NCBI RefSeq assembly: GCF_013623905.1
Contig: NZ_JABKDD010000003.1
Location: 248,001 to 312,000 of the forward strand
From: Brevibacterium sediminis
Lineage (GTDB): Bacteria; Actinomycetota; Actinomycetes; Actinomycetales; Brevibacteriaceae
Length of the DNA stretch: 64,000 nucleotides
Direction: 5' to 3'
The notes under the pieces are model-generated. The model searched no databases and was not told the origin of the DNA. It saw only the letters and a list, made by a program, of their open reading frames with translations. Positions 33,634 through 41,866 of the stretch are shown one piece after another. Both the position numbers and the translations under genes were made by a program. Each line of letters starts with the position of its first letter. Position 1 is the stretch's first letter.

Positions 33634-35130
33634 CCCGGCCCCGTCATGCCCGGACGGCACCCCGACTTCTGCCTCCTGACCTCGCTCGATGACGACGAAC
33701 TGGCCCATCATGCCCTCATCCTCGTGCAGCAGCATGTGGCAGTGATACATGTACGGCATCGTCGGGTCGGCGAAATCCTCGAATCGCATGAGCAGTCGGT
33801 AGTCGCGATTCGGTTCGAGGTAGATCGTGTCCTTCCTTCCGCTCATCTCCACCGGCGGCGCCTCCCCATCGACCGAGAGCACCTCGAACTGCACATCGTG
33901 GATATGGAAGCTGTGCGGGATCGGCTGCCTGCTGCGCACCTCCCACACCTCGGTGTCGCCGACGTAGGCCACCTCGTCGATGCGGTTCATGTCCATCCGC
34001 TCGCCGTTGATCTCACGTTCCTCGAGTTCGAACTTGCGGGTCTTGGCCGCCTCAGCCTCAATTAGAGCATCCTCCTCGGCATGCGACGACGGCGACCACG
34101 CTGGCTCGGGAGCAGGTGTCAGGGTCTCGGCCGCACGAAACTCGAGAACGTCGAAGGAATCGTGTCCGCCCATCGTCGCCGGCACCGCCACCCCGCCGAG
34201 GTCGACCTCGGCCGAGCGCATCCGCACCGTCTCACCTGCGGTGAAGTCGACGACCACCTCGGCGCGCTCACCCGGTGCCAACCTCAGCCGATCGACCTCG
34301 GCAGGTTCGTCGAGGAGTCCGCCGTCACCGGCGATGAGATCCATCGACCGATCGGGGAATTCGAAGGCGTACGTCCTCGCCGTCGATCCGTTGAGCAGAC
34401 GCAGCCGCACCTTCTCCGATGTCACCTCCTGCACCCCGCCGATGGTGCCGTTGACCATGACGGTGTCGCCGAGCATCCCCGGTTCGGCCCCGTCGTCGCT
34501 GAGCTCGAGCTCACCATCGTCGAAAGACTTGTCCTGGACGATGAGCGGGAGATCGTCGACGCCGTACTCGTCCGGCAGATCCGCGTCGGCGCTAGCATCG
34601 TCGTCGAGGATGACCATCCCAGCCAACCCCTTGTACACGTGATCTTCGGTCTTCCCGTGGGGATGCGGGTGGTACCACAGGGTCGACGCCTGCTGGTCGA
34701 TCGTCCAGTGCGGCTTCCACGTCTGACCAGGATCGATCATCTGGTGCGGACCGCCGTCCATCGTCGCCGGCAGATGCATCCCGTGCCAGTGCACGCTCGT
34801 CGGTTCGTCGAGGTCGTTCGCAACGTCGACGGCGACTTTCTCCCCGCGTTCGGCCCGCAGGGTGGGTCCGAGAAATGACCCATTGAATCCCCAGGTCTCC
34901 GTCGGTCCGTCCTGACCGGGAAACTCCGTCGACCCTTTCTCAGCGGTGAGGTCGAAGGTGCGCACTCCGCCGTTGACCGTCGATTCCGCCAACGGCGGGA
35001 TGGCCAGTTCATTCGTGAACTCGGCCTCCGTCACCGAGGTGGTCGACACTCCGCAGGCAGCCAGCCCGACCGCGACGACCACCGCGACAGCGGCCCCGGC
35101 AGCGACCGAGGCGTGCGGGCGCCGTCTCAT
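33622..35130 (-). CDS. Multicopper oxidase lipoprotein
   Basis: Exported copper oxidase of 502 aa. A lipoprotein signal peptide ends in LAAC (Cys26), so it is anchored to the outer face of the membrane. The four copper-binding segments are intact: HWHGMHLP near residue 112, WYHPHPHGKTEDH near 152, HSFHIHDVQFEV near 415 and YHCHMLLHEDEGMM near 470. It resembles CueO/SufI-like laccases that oxidise Cu(I) or phenols. The start at 35130 overlaps the stop of the membrane protein gene upstream by 4 bp. A two-component system starts 150 bp beyond on the other strand, which suggests envelope metal or redox control. Confidence 0.93.
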   Translation of the reverse strand: MRRRPHASVAAGAAVAVVVAVGLAACGVSTTSVTEAEFTNELAIPPLAESTVNGGVRTFDLTAEKGSTEFPGQDGPTETWGFNGSFLGPTLRAERGEKVAVDVANDLDEPTSVHWHGMHLPATMDGGPHQMIDPGQTWKPHWTIDQQASTLWYHPHPHGKTEDHVYKGLAGMVILDDDASADADLPDEYGVDDLPLIVQDKSFDDGELELSDDGAEPGMLGDTVMVNGTIGGVQEVTSEKVRLRLLNGSTARTYAFEFPDRSMDLIAGDGGLLDEPAEVDRLRLAPGERAEVVVDFTAGETVRMRSAEVDLGGVAVPATMGGHDSFDVLEFRAAETLTPAPEPAWSPSSHAEEDALIEAEAAKTRKFELEEREINGERMDMNRIDEVAYVGDTEVWEVRSRQPIPHSFHIHDVQFEVLSVDGEAPPVEMSGRKDTIYLEPNRDYRLLMRFEDFADPTMPYMYHCHMLLHEDEGMMGQFVVIERGQEAEVGVPSGHDGAGHEH

Positions 35131-35531
35131 CGCTGCTCCCGCTTCCCGAGCATCGCCTGGATTCCGTAGGCTGCCAGTCCGGTGAGGGCGCCGATCCCGG
35201 CGCCCATTCCGAGGCTCGGGATGAGTGCCATGAACACCGCCGGCCCGCTGCTGATCAGCCCGGTCCCGGCGAGCAGTCCGCCGAATGCGAGGGTGAGGAA
35301 GCCGTGCGCCGCGCCGCAGATCGTCAGGGTGAGTACGGGCCGAGCGACGCGGGCGAAGCCGACGGTCCCGATCCACACCGCTCCGGTGAGACCGAGCAGA
35401 GTGAGGGCGCGGACGGCACCGTCACCGAGGATGGGCCACAGTCCGGTCAGCGGCCACAGCAGTGCCAGAGAGGACAGACCGACGATGAGCGGCCAGGACA
35501 GGGGACGTTTCGAATGTGTTGTCGTATTCAT
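35127..35531 (-). CDS. Hypothetical four-helix membrane protein
   Basis: Protein of 134 aa with about four transmembrane helices and short loops. After a 10-residue polar N-terminus there are helices beginning PLIVGLSSLALLWPLTG, AVRALTLLGLTGAVWIGTVGF, VLTLTICGAAHGFLTLAFG and FMALIPSLGMGAGIGALTG. I do not recognise a family. The ATG overlap with the multicopper oxidase indicates co-expression, so a role in assembling or supplying that oxidase is possible, but nothing in the sequence proves it. The start at 35531 avoids an unlikely 12-residue extension. Confidence 0.75.
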   Translation of the reverse strand: MNTTTHSKRPLSWPLIVGLSSLALLWPLTGLWPILGDGAVRALTLLGLTGAVWIGTVGFARVARPVLTLTICGAAHGFLTLAFGGLLAGTGLISSGPAVFMALIPSLGMGAGIGALTGLAAYGIQAMLGKREQR

Positions 35532-35683
35532 GTCCTCTACTCTTCCGGTCGGCCGGATCTGCCACATCGACGCTGAGGCGTCAGTTCCTCCCGCCCCGAG
35601 GCGAGGCTCGAGTCGCCTGGAGGCGATTGCCCGATCGACGCCGAACGACTGCGGCGGACGCGTTTGCTCCGTAGTCTTGGACT

Positions 35684-36862
35684 ATGGGTTCGGCAGATGT
35701 GAGTGAGACGGGTGAGGAGCGCGAGCGCCTCGAACCGTGGCTGACCGATACCTCCCTGGCTGTTGCGGTGACCCTGGTGATCTCGCTGGTCATCGCCGCC
35801 GATGCCGAGTCCTCCCCGCTGCCCGGCGTCGCCTGGGCGATCGGTTTCGGTGCCCTGATGCTCCTGCGTCGCCGTCTGCCGCTGACCGTTCTGGCCGTGA
35901 CCGTGTTCGGGATCTTCGCCTACTACGCTCTGAATCTGCCGCCGATCGGCATGGTCCTGCCCGCGGTCGGTGCCCTCTACTCGACTGCCGAGGTGCGGCG
36001 CACCTCATGGGCGGTGCTCGGTGCTGCGGTCTTGATTGCCGTGTCGACGTTCTACCGGTTCGATGACCTCGATCCGCGCGCCCAACTGACCGGGTACGGC
36101 TTCGTCACTGAACTTGCCCTGGCAGCCGCCGCGATCGCCCTGGGGTCGGTGGTCCGTTTGGTCCGGGAGACCCGTACGCAGTCGGCGCGCATCGCCGCCC
36201 TCACCACTGCCGAGGAGTCCCGAGCCGCCGAGGCGCGGATGCACTCCGAACGAGTGCGCATCGCCCGCGACCTCCACGACACGATCGGCCATACCCTGTC
36301 CGTGGCTTCCCTGCACACCTCAGTGGCGGCCGAGGCCGTGGACCCGGACGACCGCGCGGCCGCACTCGAACGGGTGCGCGGTGCCACCTCGGAGGCACTG
36401 CGGGAACTGCGTCGCACGGTCAAGGTCCTCCGCGAGGAGTCCGCAGGTGTGACCGACCCGGGACCTGCCTCGGCGCTGGGGTTGGCTTCGATCTCCACCG
36501 TCATCGAGGCGGCCCGAGCCGCCGGCCTCGACGTCACGGTCGACCTCGGTGTCGATCCGGCACGGCTGCCGCGGGCCGTCGATGCGGCGGCATTTCGGAT
36601 CGTCCAGGAGTCGGTGACGAATGTGCTCCGCCATTCCGGGGCGAGCGCGGCCCGCGTCTCCGGGCAGGTGCACGGCGACGAGCTCATCGTGCGCATCCAC
36701 GATGACGGTCACGGCGGGCCCGCGGACACGGCCGCCGGTGCCGGCATCCGCGGGATGTCGGAACGGGCGGGGCTGCTCGGGGGTCGCCTCGCTGCTGGAC
36801 CGAACGGTGAAGGATTTGAAGTGATCGCGCATCTGCCGATCGAGGTTGAGGAGGACGAATGA
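35684..36862 (+). CDS. Sensor histidine kinase (NarL/DesK class)
   Basis: Membrane sensor kinase of 392 aa. It has about five hydrophobic segments in residues 25-155 without a large extracellular loop, a coiled linker, the HisKA_3 dimerisation helix with phospho-acceptor His198 (ARDLHDTIGHTL) and a C-terminal ATPase domain (VTNVLRHSGASAARV near 310, HDDGHGGPADT near 342, GIRGMSERAGLLGG near 360). The final codons overlap the response regulator start by 4 bp. The stimulus is unknown; the lack of a sensor loop suggests detection within the membrane. It is divergent from the multicopper oxidase operon. Confidence 0.93.
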   Translation: MGSADVSETGEERERLEPWLTDTSLAVAVTLVISLVIAADAESSPLPGVAWAIGFGALMLLRRRLPLTVLAVTVFGIFAYYALNLPPIGMVLPAVGALYSTAEVRRTSWAVLGAAVLIAVSTFYRFDDLDPRAQLTGYGFVTELALAAAAIALGSVVRLVRETRTQSARIAALTTAEESRAAEARMHSERVRIARDLHDTIGHTLSVASLHTSVAAEAVDPDDRAAALERVRGATSEALRELRRTVKVLREESAGVTDPGPASALGLASISTVIEAARAAGLDVTVDLGVDPARLPRAVDAAAFRIVQESVTNVLRHSGASAARVSGQVHGDELIVRIHDDGHGGPADTAAGAGIRGMSERAGLLGGRLAAGPNGEGFEVIAHLPIEVEEDE

Positions 36863-37539
36863 CCGAGACGATTCGCGTCGTCATCGTCGACGATCAGGAG
36901 CTGGTCCGAGCGGGTCTGCGGCCTCTGGCCGAACGCGACGGAGACATTTCGGTCATCGCCGAGGCGGCGGACGGGAGGTCAGGGCTGTCGCATGTGCGGG
37001 AGCTGCGCCCCGATGTCGTGCTCATGGACATCCGCATGCCCGTGATGGACGGGATCGAGGCGACGCGGGCCATCGTCGACGATGGCGCGTTGGACGGGGT
37101 CAGGGTGCTCGTGCTCACCACTTTCGACGAGGACGAGAACGTCTTCGCCGCCATCCGTGCCGGTGCTGCAGGCTACCTGCTCAAGGACGTCTCACCCGAC
37201 GATCTGCGCGCTGCGATCCGCACGGTCGCAGCAGGTGATGCCCTGTTGTCTCCATCTGTCACCGCCGCGGTCATGCGGGTCGTCGCGGAGGGGCATTCAC
37301 CCGATCCGGACGGGCATGGGCTCGATGAGCTGACTGAACGGGAGGTCGAGGTCCTCAGCGGAATCGGGCGTGGGCTGACCAATGACGAGATCGCTGCCGA
37401 ACTCTTCCTCAGCCCCGCCACTGCTCGCACCTATGTCAGTCGTCTGCTCACTCGTCTCGATGCCCGGGACCGCGCTGCCCTGATCGTGCTCGCCTATGAG
37501 ACGGGGCTGGTTCGGCCGGGCGGTGCTTCACGCGGGTGA
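36859..37539 (+). CDS. LuxR/NarL-family response regulator
   Basis: Response regulator of 226 aa paired with the upstream kinase (ATGA overlap). The receiver domain has the acidic pair Asp11-Asp12, the phospho-acceptor Asp57 in VVLMDIRMP and the conserved Lys in YLLKDVSPDDL. The C-terminal LuxR-type HTH reads LTEREVEVLSGIGRGLTNDE, then LFLSPATARTYVSRLL. The target genes are not evident; the divergent multicopper oxidase operon and the small membrane protein gene downstream are the nearest candidates. Confidence 0.94.
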   Translation: MTETIRVVIVDDQELVRAGLRPLAERDGDISVIAEAADGRSGLSHVRELRPDVVLMDIRMPVMDGIEATRAIVDDGALDGVRVLVLTTFDEDENVFAAIRAGAAGYLLKDVSPDDLRAAIRTVAAGDALLSPSVTAAVMRVVAEGHSPDPDGHGLDELTEREVEVLSGIGRGLTNDEIAAELFLSPATARTYVSRLLTRLDARDRAALIVLAYETGLVRPGGASRG

Positions 37540-37660
37540 TCGTCGGCTGCTCCCATCGAACGTCCTCAGATCCCCCAGTGCACACTCTGCTTGCAGGCGT
37601 AGCGTGGCAGGCACAGCCCAAATGGTTTGGACCGTGGACGAAAACATCAGGTGATCGACC

Positions 37661-37912
37661 ATGAGCACGACACAGACCTATCAGTATCCGAAGCCCCTGG
37701 CGGTGGTTCTCGGCAAGAGGGCGGCGCTGTTCCTCTTCATCGGCGTCCTCGGTTTCCTCCTCGTCAAGATCGTCGGTCCGGTTCTGCAGACCGGCCCCGA
37801 ATATGTCGTCGAGGCCGCCGTCTCCGGAATTCCGCTGCTCATCGCCGCCGGGTGTGCCGTCAGCGCACTGGCGCTGGCGGTCGTACACAGAGTGCGGCAC
37901 AGGGCAGCGTGA
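37661..37912 (+). CDS. Small two-helix membrane protein
   Basis: Protein of 83 aa with two predicted transmembrane helices (about 21-43, KRAALFLFIGVLGFLLVKIV, and about 54-76) and a basic C-terminus RVRHRAA. I recognise no family. AGGTGATCG before the ATG gives a ribosome site. Codon use is typical of the window. It lies alone between the response regulator and the convergent VOC gene and may or may not belong to the two-component operon (121-bp gap). Confidence 0.65.
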   Translation: MSTTQTYQYPKPLAVVLGKRAALFLFIGVLGFLLVKIVGPVLQTGPEYVVEAAVSGIPLLIAAGCAVSALALAVVHRVRHRAA

Positions 37913-37930
37913 AAACTGCCCCGCGTGGGT

Positions 37931-38284
37931 TCACTCCGGATGCGCGACGATATTGAACACGTTGCCGTCGGGTGCGCGGACGAAGAACCGCCGTACTCCC
38001 CATTCCTCGTGGGTGAGCGGGTGGACGATCTCGATGCCCTGTTGCTGGGCTTCGGCAAAGGCAATGTCGACGTCCTCGACGAGCACCGAAGCCACGGGAT
38101 TCGTCTGCCCGGTCTCATCGTCGGTGAGCACCTGCACGCTGGCGCCGGTGCCCGGTGAGGTGAAGCGTGCGACCCAGCCGAGATTGAATTCCTCGCTGCT
38201 CAGCCCGAGGAAGCCCGCATAGAACTCCCGCGCCGCGTCGAGGTCGTCGACCGCGATGTCAGGAATGACTCTGTTGACCTTCAT
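37931..38284 (-). CDS. VOC-family (glyoxalase/bleomycin-resistance fold) protein
   Basis: Single-domain vicinal oxygen chelate protein of 117 aa. It contains NRVIPDIAVDDLDAAREFYAG at the N-terminus, SVQVLTDDETG near residue 50, EIVHPLTHEEWGVRRFFVRAP near 77 and GNVFNIVAHPE at the end. The repeated beta-alpha-beta pattern and terminal acidic metal-ligand region fit the family, but the substrate is unknown. It follows the macrodomain gene by 4 bp, so the two form an operon. Confidence 0.85.
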   Translation of the reverse strand: MKVNRVIPDIAVDDLDAAREFYAGFLGLSSEEFNLGWVARFTSPGTGASVQVLTDDETGQTNPVASVLVEDVDIAFAEAQQQGIEIVHPLTHEEWGVRRFFVRAPDGNVFNIVAHPE

Positions 38285-38288
38285 GACA

Positions 38289-38822
38289 TCACCACTGATC
38301 GTGGTCGAAGACCTGGCAGAACACGCTGGTCATCTGATCGCTGAAGAGAACGAACTGGACGTCGTCGATCGATTCCCAGCGGCCGCGCGATCGTCCGTCG
38401 ACGATGACGGAGTGAGCCGCCTCGGCGACGTCCCTGGGCGACCAGCCGTAGACTCCGCCGCCGATGGCCGGGAACGCGATCGAAGAGGCTCCGAGTTCCT
38501 CGGCGAGGTTGAGGCTTGATTCGAAACAGGACTCGAGGATCTCAGGATCAGCCTCGCCCGCGTTCCGATTCGGTCCGACCGTGTGGATGACCCAGCGGAC
38601 GGGCAGATCCCCCGCCGAGGTGGCCACGGCCTGACCCGGCGGCAGACCGCGCACATGGGTGGTCTGCCTGACCTCGCGGCAGGCTTCGAGGAGCGCGGGA
38701 CCGGCCGCGCGGTGGATGGCTCCGTCGACTCCGCCGCCACCGAGCAGCGAAGAATTCGCGGCGTTGACGATCGCGTCGACGGCCACCTCGGTGATATCGC
38801 CTTCGAGAACCGTGATCTTCAT
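38289..38822 (-). CDS. Macrodomain protein (O-acetyl-ADP-ribose deacetylase type)
   Basis: MacroD-class hydrolase of 177 aa. The N-terminus ITVLEGDITEVAVDAIVNAAN is diagnostic, followed by LLGGGGVDGAIHRAAGP near residue 26 (the Asn/Asp active-site loop), CREVRQTTHVRGLPPGQAV near 49 and AFPAIGGGVYGWSPRDVA near 120. These enzymes remove ADP-ribose from acidic residues or deacetylate O-acetyl-ADP-ribose. There is no ADP-ribosyltransferase in the window, so a toxin-antitoxin role is not indicated. It is co-transcribed with the downstream VOC gene. Confidence 0.93.
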   Translation of the reverse strand: MKITVLEGDITEVAVDAIVNAANSSLLGGGGVDGAIHRAAGPALLEACREVRQTTHVRGLPPGQAVATSAGDLPVRWVIHTVGPNRNAGEADPEILESCFESSLNLAEELGASSIAFPAIGGGVYGWSPRDVAEAAHSVIVDGRSRGRWESIDDVQFVLFSDQMTSVFCQVFDHDQW

Positions 38823-38853
38823 GTCTTGAGTCTATGCATCGACACTGACATTG

Positions 38854-38895
38854 CACATCGGCCGGCGCAGCTTTGCAGCTGCGCCGGCCGATGTG
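38854..38895 (-). terminator. Terminator hairpin after the tusA-like gene
   Basis: A perfect 19-bp stem (CACATCGGCCGGCGCAGCT with its complement) around a TTGC loop lies between the tusA-like stop and the macrodomain start. It suits a strong terminator for the leftward yeeE-tusA pair, although no T-tract follows. Confidence 0.65.
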
Positions 38896-38913
38896 GTTGG
38901 CATCTCCTGCGAT

Positions 38914-39138
38914 TCAGGCCTTCTGGACGGTGATGGTCCAGCTCGCGTCGGTGACTCGGTCGAAGTGGGTGACGGGGTAGCCGTTCTCGGCGGCCCACTG
39001 CGGGATCGCCTCGGTGGCCTGGGTGCAGTCGAAGTTGATGACGAGTTCGTCACCGGCTTCCAGACCGGTCATCGCGTCCTTGGCTTCCACGAGGGGGAAG
39101 GGGCAGACCTGGCCGTCGGTTTCGAGTACTTGCTTCAT
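38914..39138 (-). CDS. TusA-like sulfur carrier protein (YeeD/TsuB type)
   Basis: Sulfurtransferase-like protein of 74 aa with the TusA motif CPFPLVEAKDAM; the Cys at position 12 would carry a persulfide. A central GDELVINFDC segment and a C-terminal beta strand complete the small fold. Its start overlaps the stop of the YeeE-family transporter gene by 4 bp (ATGA). This pairing is that of YeeE-YeeD (TsuA-TsuB), in which the carrier works with a thiosulfate channel. A selenium-related role is less likely because no selenophosphate genes are nearby. Confidence 0.9.
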   Translation of the reverse strand: MKQVLETDGQVCPFPLVEAKDAMTGLEAGDELVINFDCTQATEAIPQWAAENGYPVTHFDRVTDASWTITVQKA

Positions 39139-40190
39139 ACTGTCCTGCTTTCCGCCGCGGGCGCTGCGGCCTGCGACTTCTTCGGTTTGATGGAGACCTT
39201 CGCTGCGATTCCGGAGCCGACGATCATGAAGACCATCGACACCCAGCCCTGGTATTCGAACTGTGCGGTCGAGACCATCGCGTTGCCGACGGTGCAGCCG
39301 CCGGCGATGGCTGCGCCGACGCCCATGCCGATACCGCCGATGATCGACTTGATGATCACGCTCTTGTCCGGCACGCGGACCCGGAACTCGCCGGAGGCCT
39401 TTGCTGCGATGAAGGAGCCGACAAGGATGCCGATGACGAGCATGACGCCCCAGTCGATGAGCTGCGTGTCACCCGTGGTGAGGTATCCGACGAGGTTCGC
39501 CGAGGGGGTGGTGATGCCCAGACCCGAGTTGCGGCCCGTGGCGGCGGAGAGCGGCCAGGCGATCGTGGCGATGATGCCGATGACCACGGCTGTGGCGAAG
39601 GGGTTCCAGCGCTTCTCGGTGAGCAGGTGCGCCAGGCCTGTCTTGCGCGGAGGCAGGGTGGCCATCGGAGTCTTGAGTTTGCGGGCATGGTGGACGGTCA
39701 GCCAGATCGCCACTGCAGAGATGATGGCGACGAAGACCCAGGGGCTCATGCCGGTGCTCGCCTGCAGGCTGCCGTTGTCCAGGGTGATCGCGCGGATGCC
39801 CTCGGTGAAGCCGGCGAGCGGGCCGAGCTTCATCACCGCGGAGAAGAGGGCGTAGAAGATGAGGGCGAACCAGCTGCCGACGAGTCCTTCACCGGCCCGG
39901 TAGTAGGTGCCAGTCGCGCAGCCTCCGGCGTAGACCATGGCCCAACCGAAGATCAGTCCGCCGACGATCGAGGCCAGCCATGGGAACGGCGTCGCCTCGA
40001 GGGTGATGACTCCGAAGCTGTTGAGCAGGAACAGGCCGATGGAATGCACGGCGATGAGCACGATGAGGGCGGAGAACCAGCGCGTGTTCCCCGTCAGCGT
40101 GAGGTCACGGAAGGCGCCGGTCACGCAGAAACGTCCTCGCTGGAAGACGAATCCGAGGACGAGGCCGACGATGAGTCCGGTGATGATCAT
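39135..40190 (-). CDS. YeeE/YedE-family thiosulfate transporter (TsuA)
   Basis: Integral membrane protein of 351 aa with about nine hydrophobic segments. The three cysteines that relay thiosulfate in TsuA proteins are present: Cys22 (GRFCVTGA), Cys91 (GGCATGTYY) and Cys299 (GGCTVGNAM), each in its conserved Gly-rich context. It imports thiosulfate as a sulfur source. It is the first gene of a two-gene operon with the TusA-like carrier. A good leftward promoter lies about 50 bp upstream, back to back with the mmgE/prpD promoter. Confidence 0.92.
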   Translation of the reverse strand: MIITGLIVGLVLGFVFQRGRFCVTGAFRDLTLTGNTRWFSALIVLIAVHSIGLFLLNSFGVITLEATPFPWLASIVGGLIFGWAMVYAGGCATGTYYRAGEGLVGSWFALIFYALFSAVMKLGPLAGFTEGIRAITLDNGSLQASTGMSPWVFVAIISAVAIWLTVHHARKLKTPMATLPPRKTGLAHLLTEKRWNPFATAVVIGIIATIAWPLSAATGRNSGLGITTPSANLVGYLTTGDTQLIDWGVMLVIGILVGSFIAAKASGEFRVRVPDKSVIIKSIIGGIGMGVGAAIAGGCTVGNAMVSTAQFEYQGWVSMVFMIVGSGIAAKVSIKPKKSQAAAPAAESRTV

Positions 40191-40241
40191 TGAGCTGCTT
40201 TCTGTTCACGGCAGGTTCGCGGACGAACACAACAACCGTCC

Positions 40242-40270
40242 ATTTTGCTCAACAATCAATGATCAGTCAA
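40242..40270 (-). promoter_or_regulatory. Putative yeeE-tusA promoter
   Basis: On the minus strand TTGACT (-35) and CAAAAT (-10) are separated by exactly 17 bp in AT-rich sequence, about 50 bp before the yeeE ATG. Confidence 0.55.
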
Positions 40271-40325
40271 CCACGGCCGGGCACAGCGCCTCCCACTCAG
40301 CCCGATGTGACTCAGGTCTCACCAA

Positions 40326-40349
40326 AAGTATCTTGACGTCAAGATACTT
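40326..40349. promoter_or_regulatory. 24-bp perfect palindrome over the mmgE -35 (MarR-like operator)
   Basis: AAGTATCTTGAC is followed directly by its reverse complement. The core TATCTTGACGTCAAGATA type resembles MarR-family operators. The palindrome contains TTGACG, which fits as the -35 of a promoter with CATTAT (40357-40362) as -10 after an 18-bp spacer. Confidence 0.75.
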
Positions 40350-40362
40350 ATGGAGTCATTAT

Positions 40363-40381
40363 TTAGGTACGCCTTACCTAA
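40363..40381 (+). promoter_or_regulatory. DtxR/IdeR-like iron box
   Basis: TTAGGTACGCCTTACCTAA matches the 19-bp iron-box consensus (TTAGGTTAGGCTAACCTAA) at 15 positions and keeps the outer TTAGGT/ACCTAA arms. It lies just after the predicted -10, over the likely transcription start and 15 bp before the ATG, so bound DtxR/IdeR would block transcription when iron is plentiful. Confidence 0.75.
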
Positions 40382-40396
40382 TAAGGAGGGGTCACA

Positions 40397-41797
40397 ATGA
40401 AGGTCACAATGGACCAGCACCACGCACCGACAGAGGTGCAATCACTCGCTCAGTTCGTCGCCGATGCCTCGCTGGACACGCTCAGCGATACCGCCCTCGA
40501 ACAGCTCAAGATCCGCGTCCTCGACACCATCGGCGTCGCCATCGGCGCCCTGGACGCTGCCCCACTGCAGGAAATCAGAACCCTCATCGACGGCCTCGGG
40601 GACGGACGCGGAGCCACGCTCATCGGCGGTGGCCAGGCCAGCCCCGATCACGCCGCGTTCTTCAATTCCGCCCTGAGCCGATATCTCGACTTCATGGATG
40701 CCTACCTGGCCAAGGGCGAAACCAACCACCCGTCGGACAATATGGGCGCGGTCCTCGCGGCCGCGGAACTGGCCGACGCCTCGGGCGCGGACTTTCTCAC
40801 GGCCTTCGCCGTGGCTTATCAGATCCACACCCGGCTCTCGGATGTCGCACCGGTGAGAGACCTCGGCTTCGACCACACGACACAGGGCGCTTTCGCTGCG
40901 GCGGCCGCCTCGGCGAAGGCGTTGGGTCTGGGTGTCGAACAGATCGCGAATGCTGCCGCCATGGCCGGCACCGCGAACGTCGCACTGCGGGTCACCCGGA
41001 CCGGAGACCTCAGCCACTGGAAGGGCCTGGCCTATCCCCACGTGTCGAAGGAGGGTGTCTTCGACGCACTCCTTGCCTCACGCGGAATCACAGGCCCGGC
41101 CGAGGTCTTCGAAGGCAACAAGGGCTTCAAGGCCCTGGCCGGAGACTTCGAGCTCGACTGGTCTGCAGAGGATCTCGAGAAGGTCACGGACACGATCATC
41201 AAGAAGCACAATGCGGAGATCCATTCGCAGTCGGCCCTCGACGCCGCACAGGACGTCCGCTCCCAGGAGGGATTCCGTGCCGATGCCATCGCCAGCGTCG
41301 AGCTGACGACCTTCGATGTCGCATACTCGATCATCGGCGGCGGCGAAGAAGGCGACAAGCGCTCCATCCGCACGAAGGAGGAGGCCGATCATTCGCTGCC
41401 GTGGATGCTCGCGGTCGTCCTCCTCGACGGTGAGCTCAATCCGGCGCAGTACGAGACTGAACGGATCGTCGCCGACGATGTCCAAGACCTCATGCACAAG
41501 GTCACGATCACTCCCTCCACGGAGTTCAGCGATCGCTTCCCCGAGCAGATGTGCGCCGACCTCGTCGTCACCCTCGGCGATGGGACCCAGTTCCGGGCGA
41601 ACACCGACGACTATGAGGGTTTCACCACGCATCCTCTCGACTGGACGGGAGCCCGGAAGAAGTTCGATGCACTGACGTCCCCCTTCGCCGAGGCGGAGCT
41701 GCGTGACGAGATCGCCGACCTTGTCCAAGACCTCGAGAACCATCAGATCCGAGAGCTGACCGCGGTCCTCGCGCACGTCCCCCAGGCTCGCAGCTGA
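40397..41797 (+). CDS. MmgE/PrpD-family protein
   Basis: Protein of 466 aa of the MmgE/PrpD fold (helical domain plus small lid). The family includes 2-methylcitrate dehydratase, cis-aconitate decarboxylase and iminodisuccinate epimerase. Visible segments are LKIRVLDTIGVAIGALD near residue 35, HAAFFNSALSRYLDFMDAY near 82, HPSDNMGAVLAAAE near 107 and LSHWKGLAYPHVSKEGVFDALLA near 205. No prpB, prpC or acn gene is nearby, so a methylcitrate role is not supported. AAGGAGGGG precedes the ATG by 5 nt. A second ATG four codons in is possible. The promoter carries a MarR-like palindrome and an iron box, and the ComA-like gene follows after 69 bp. Confidence 0.87.
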   Translation: MKVTMDQHHAPTEVQSLAQFVADASLDTLSDTALEQLKIRVLDTIGVAIGALDAAPLQEIRTLIDGLGDGRGATLIGGGQASPDHAAFFNSALSRYLDFMDAYLAKGETNHPSDNMGAVLAAAELADASGADFLTAFAVAYQIHTRLSDVAPVRDLGFDHTTQGAFAAAAASAKALGLGVEQIANAAAMAGTANVALRVTRTGDLSHWKGLAYPHVSKEGVFDALLASRGITGPAEVFEGNKGFKALAGDFELDWSAEDLEKVTDTIIKKHNAEIHSQSALDAAQDVRSQEGFRADAIASVELTTFDVAYSIIGGGEEGDKRSIRTKEEADHSLPWMLAVVLLDGELNPAQYETERIVADDVQDLMHKVTITPSTEFSDRFPEQMCADLVVTLGDGTQFRANTDDYEGFTTHPLDWTGARKKFDALTSPFAEAELRDEIADLVQDLENHQIRELTAVLAHVPQARS

Positions 41798-41866
41798 AGC
41801 TGAGTCACCCGCCGGAGATCCCGGCACCCAGTCGGCGACCGCCGACACCCGAAGAAAGGAAAGACC

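Noticed and set aside
38289..38822. Macrodomain gene as part of an ADP-ribosylation toxin-antitoxin (DarTG-like) pair
   Set aside because: No ADP-ribosyltransferase or toxin-like gene adjoins it. Its operon partner is a VOC protein.
40397..41797. MmgE/PrpD gene as a 2-methylcitrate dehydratase (prpD)
   Set aside because: There is no methylcitrate synthase or methylisocitrate lyase nearby, and the iron box and ComA-like partner argue for another role.
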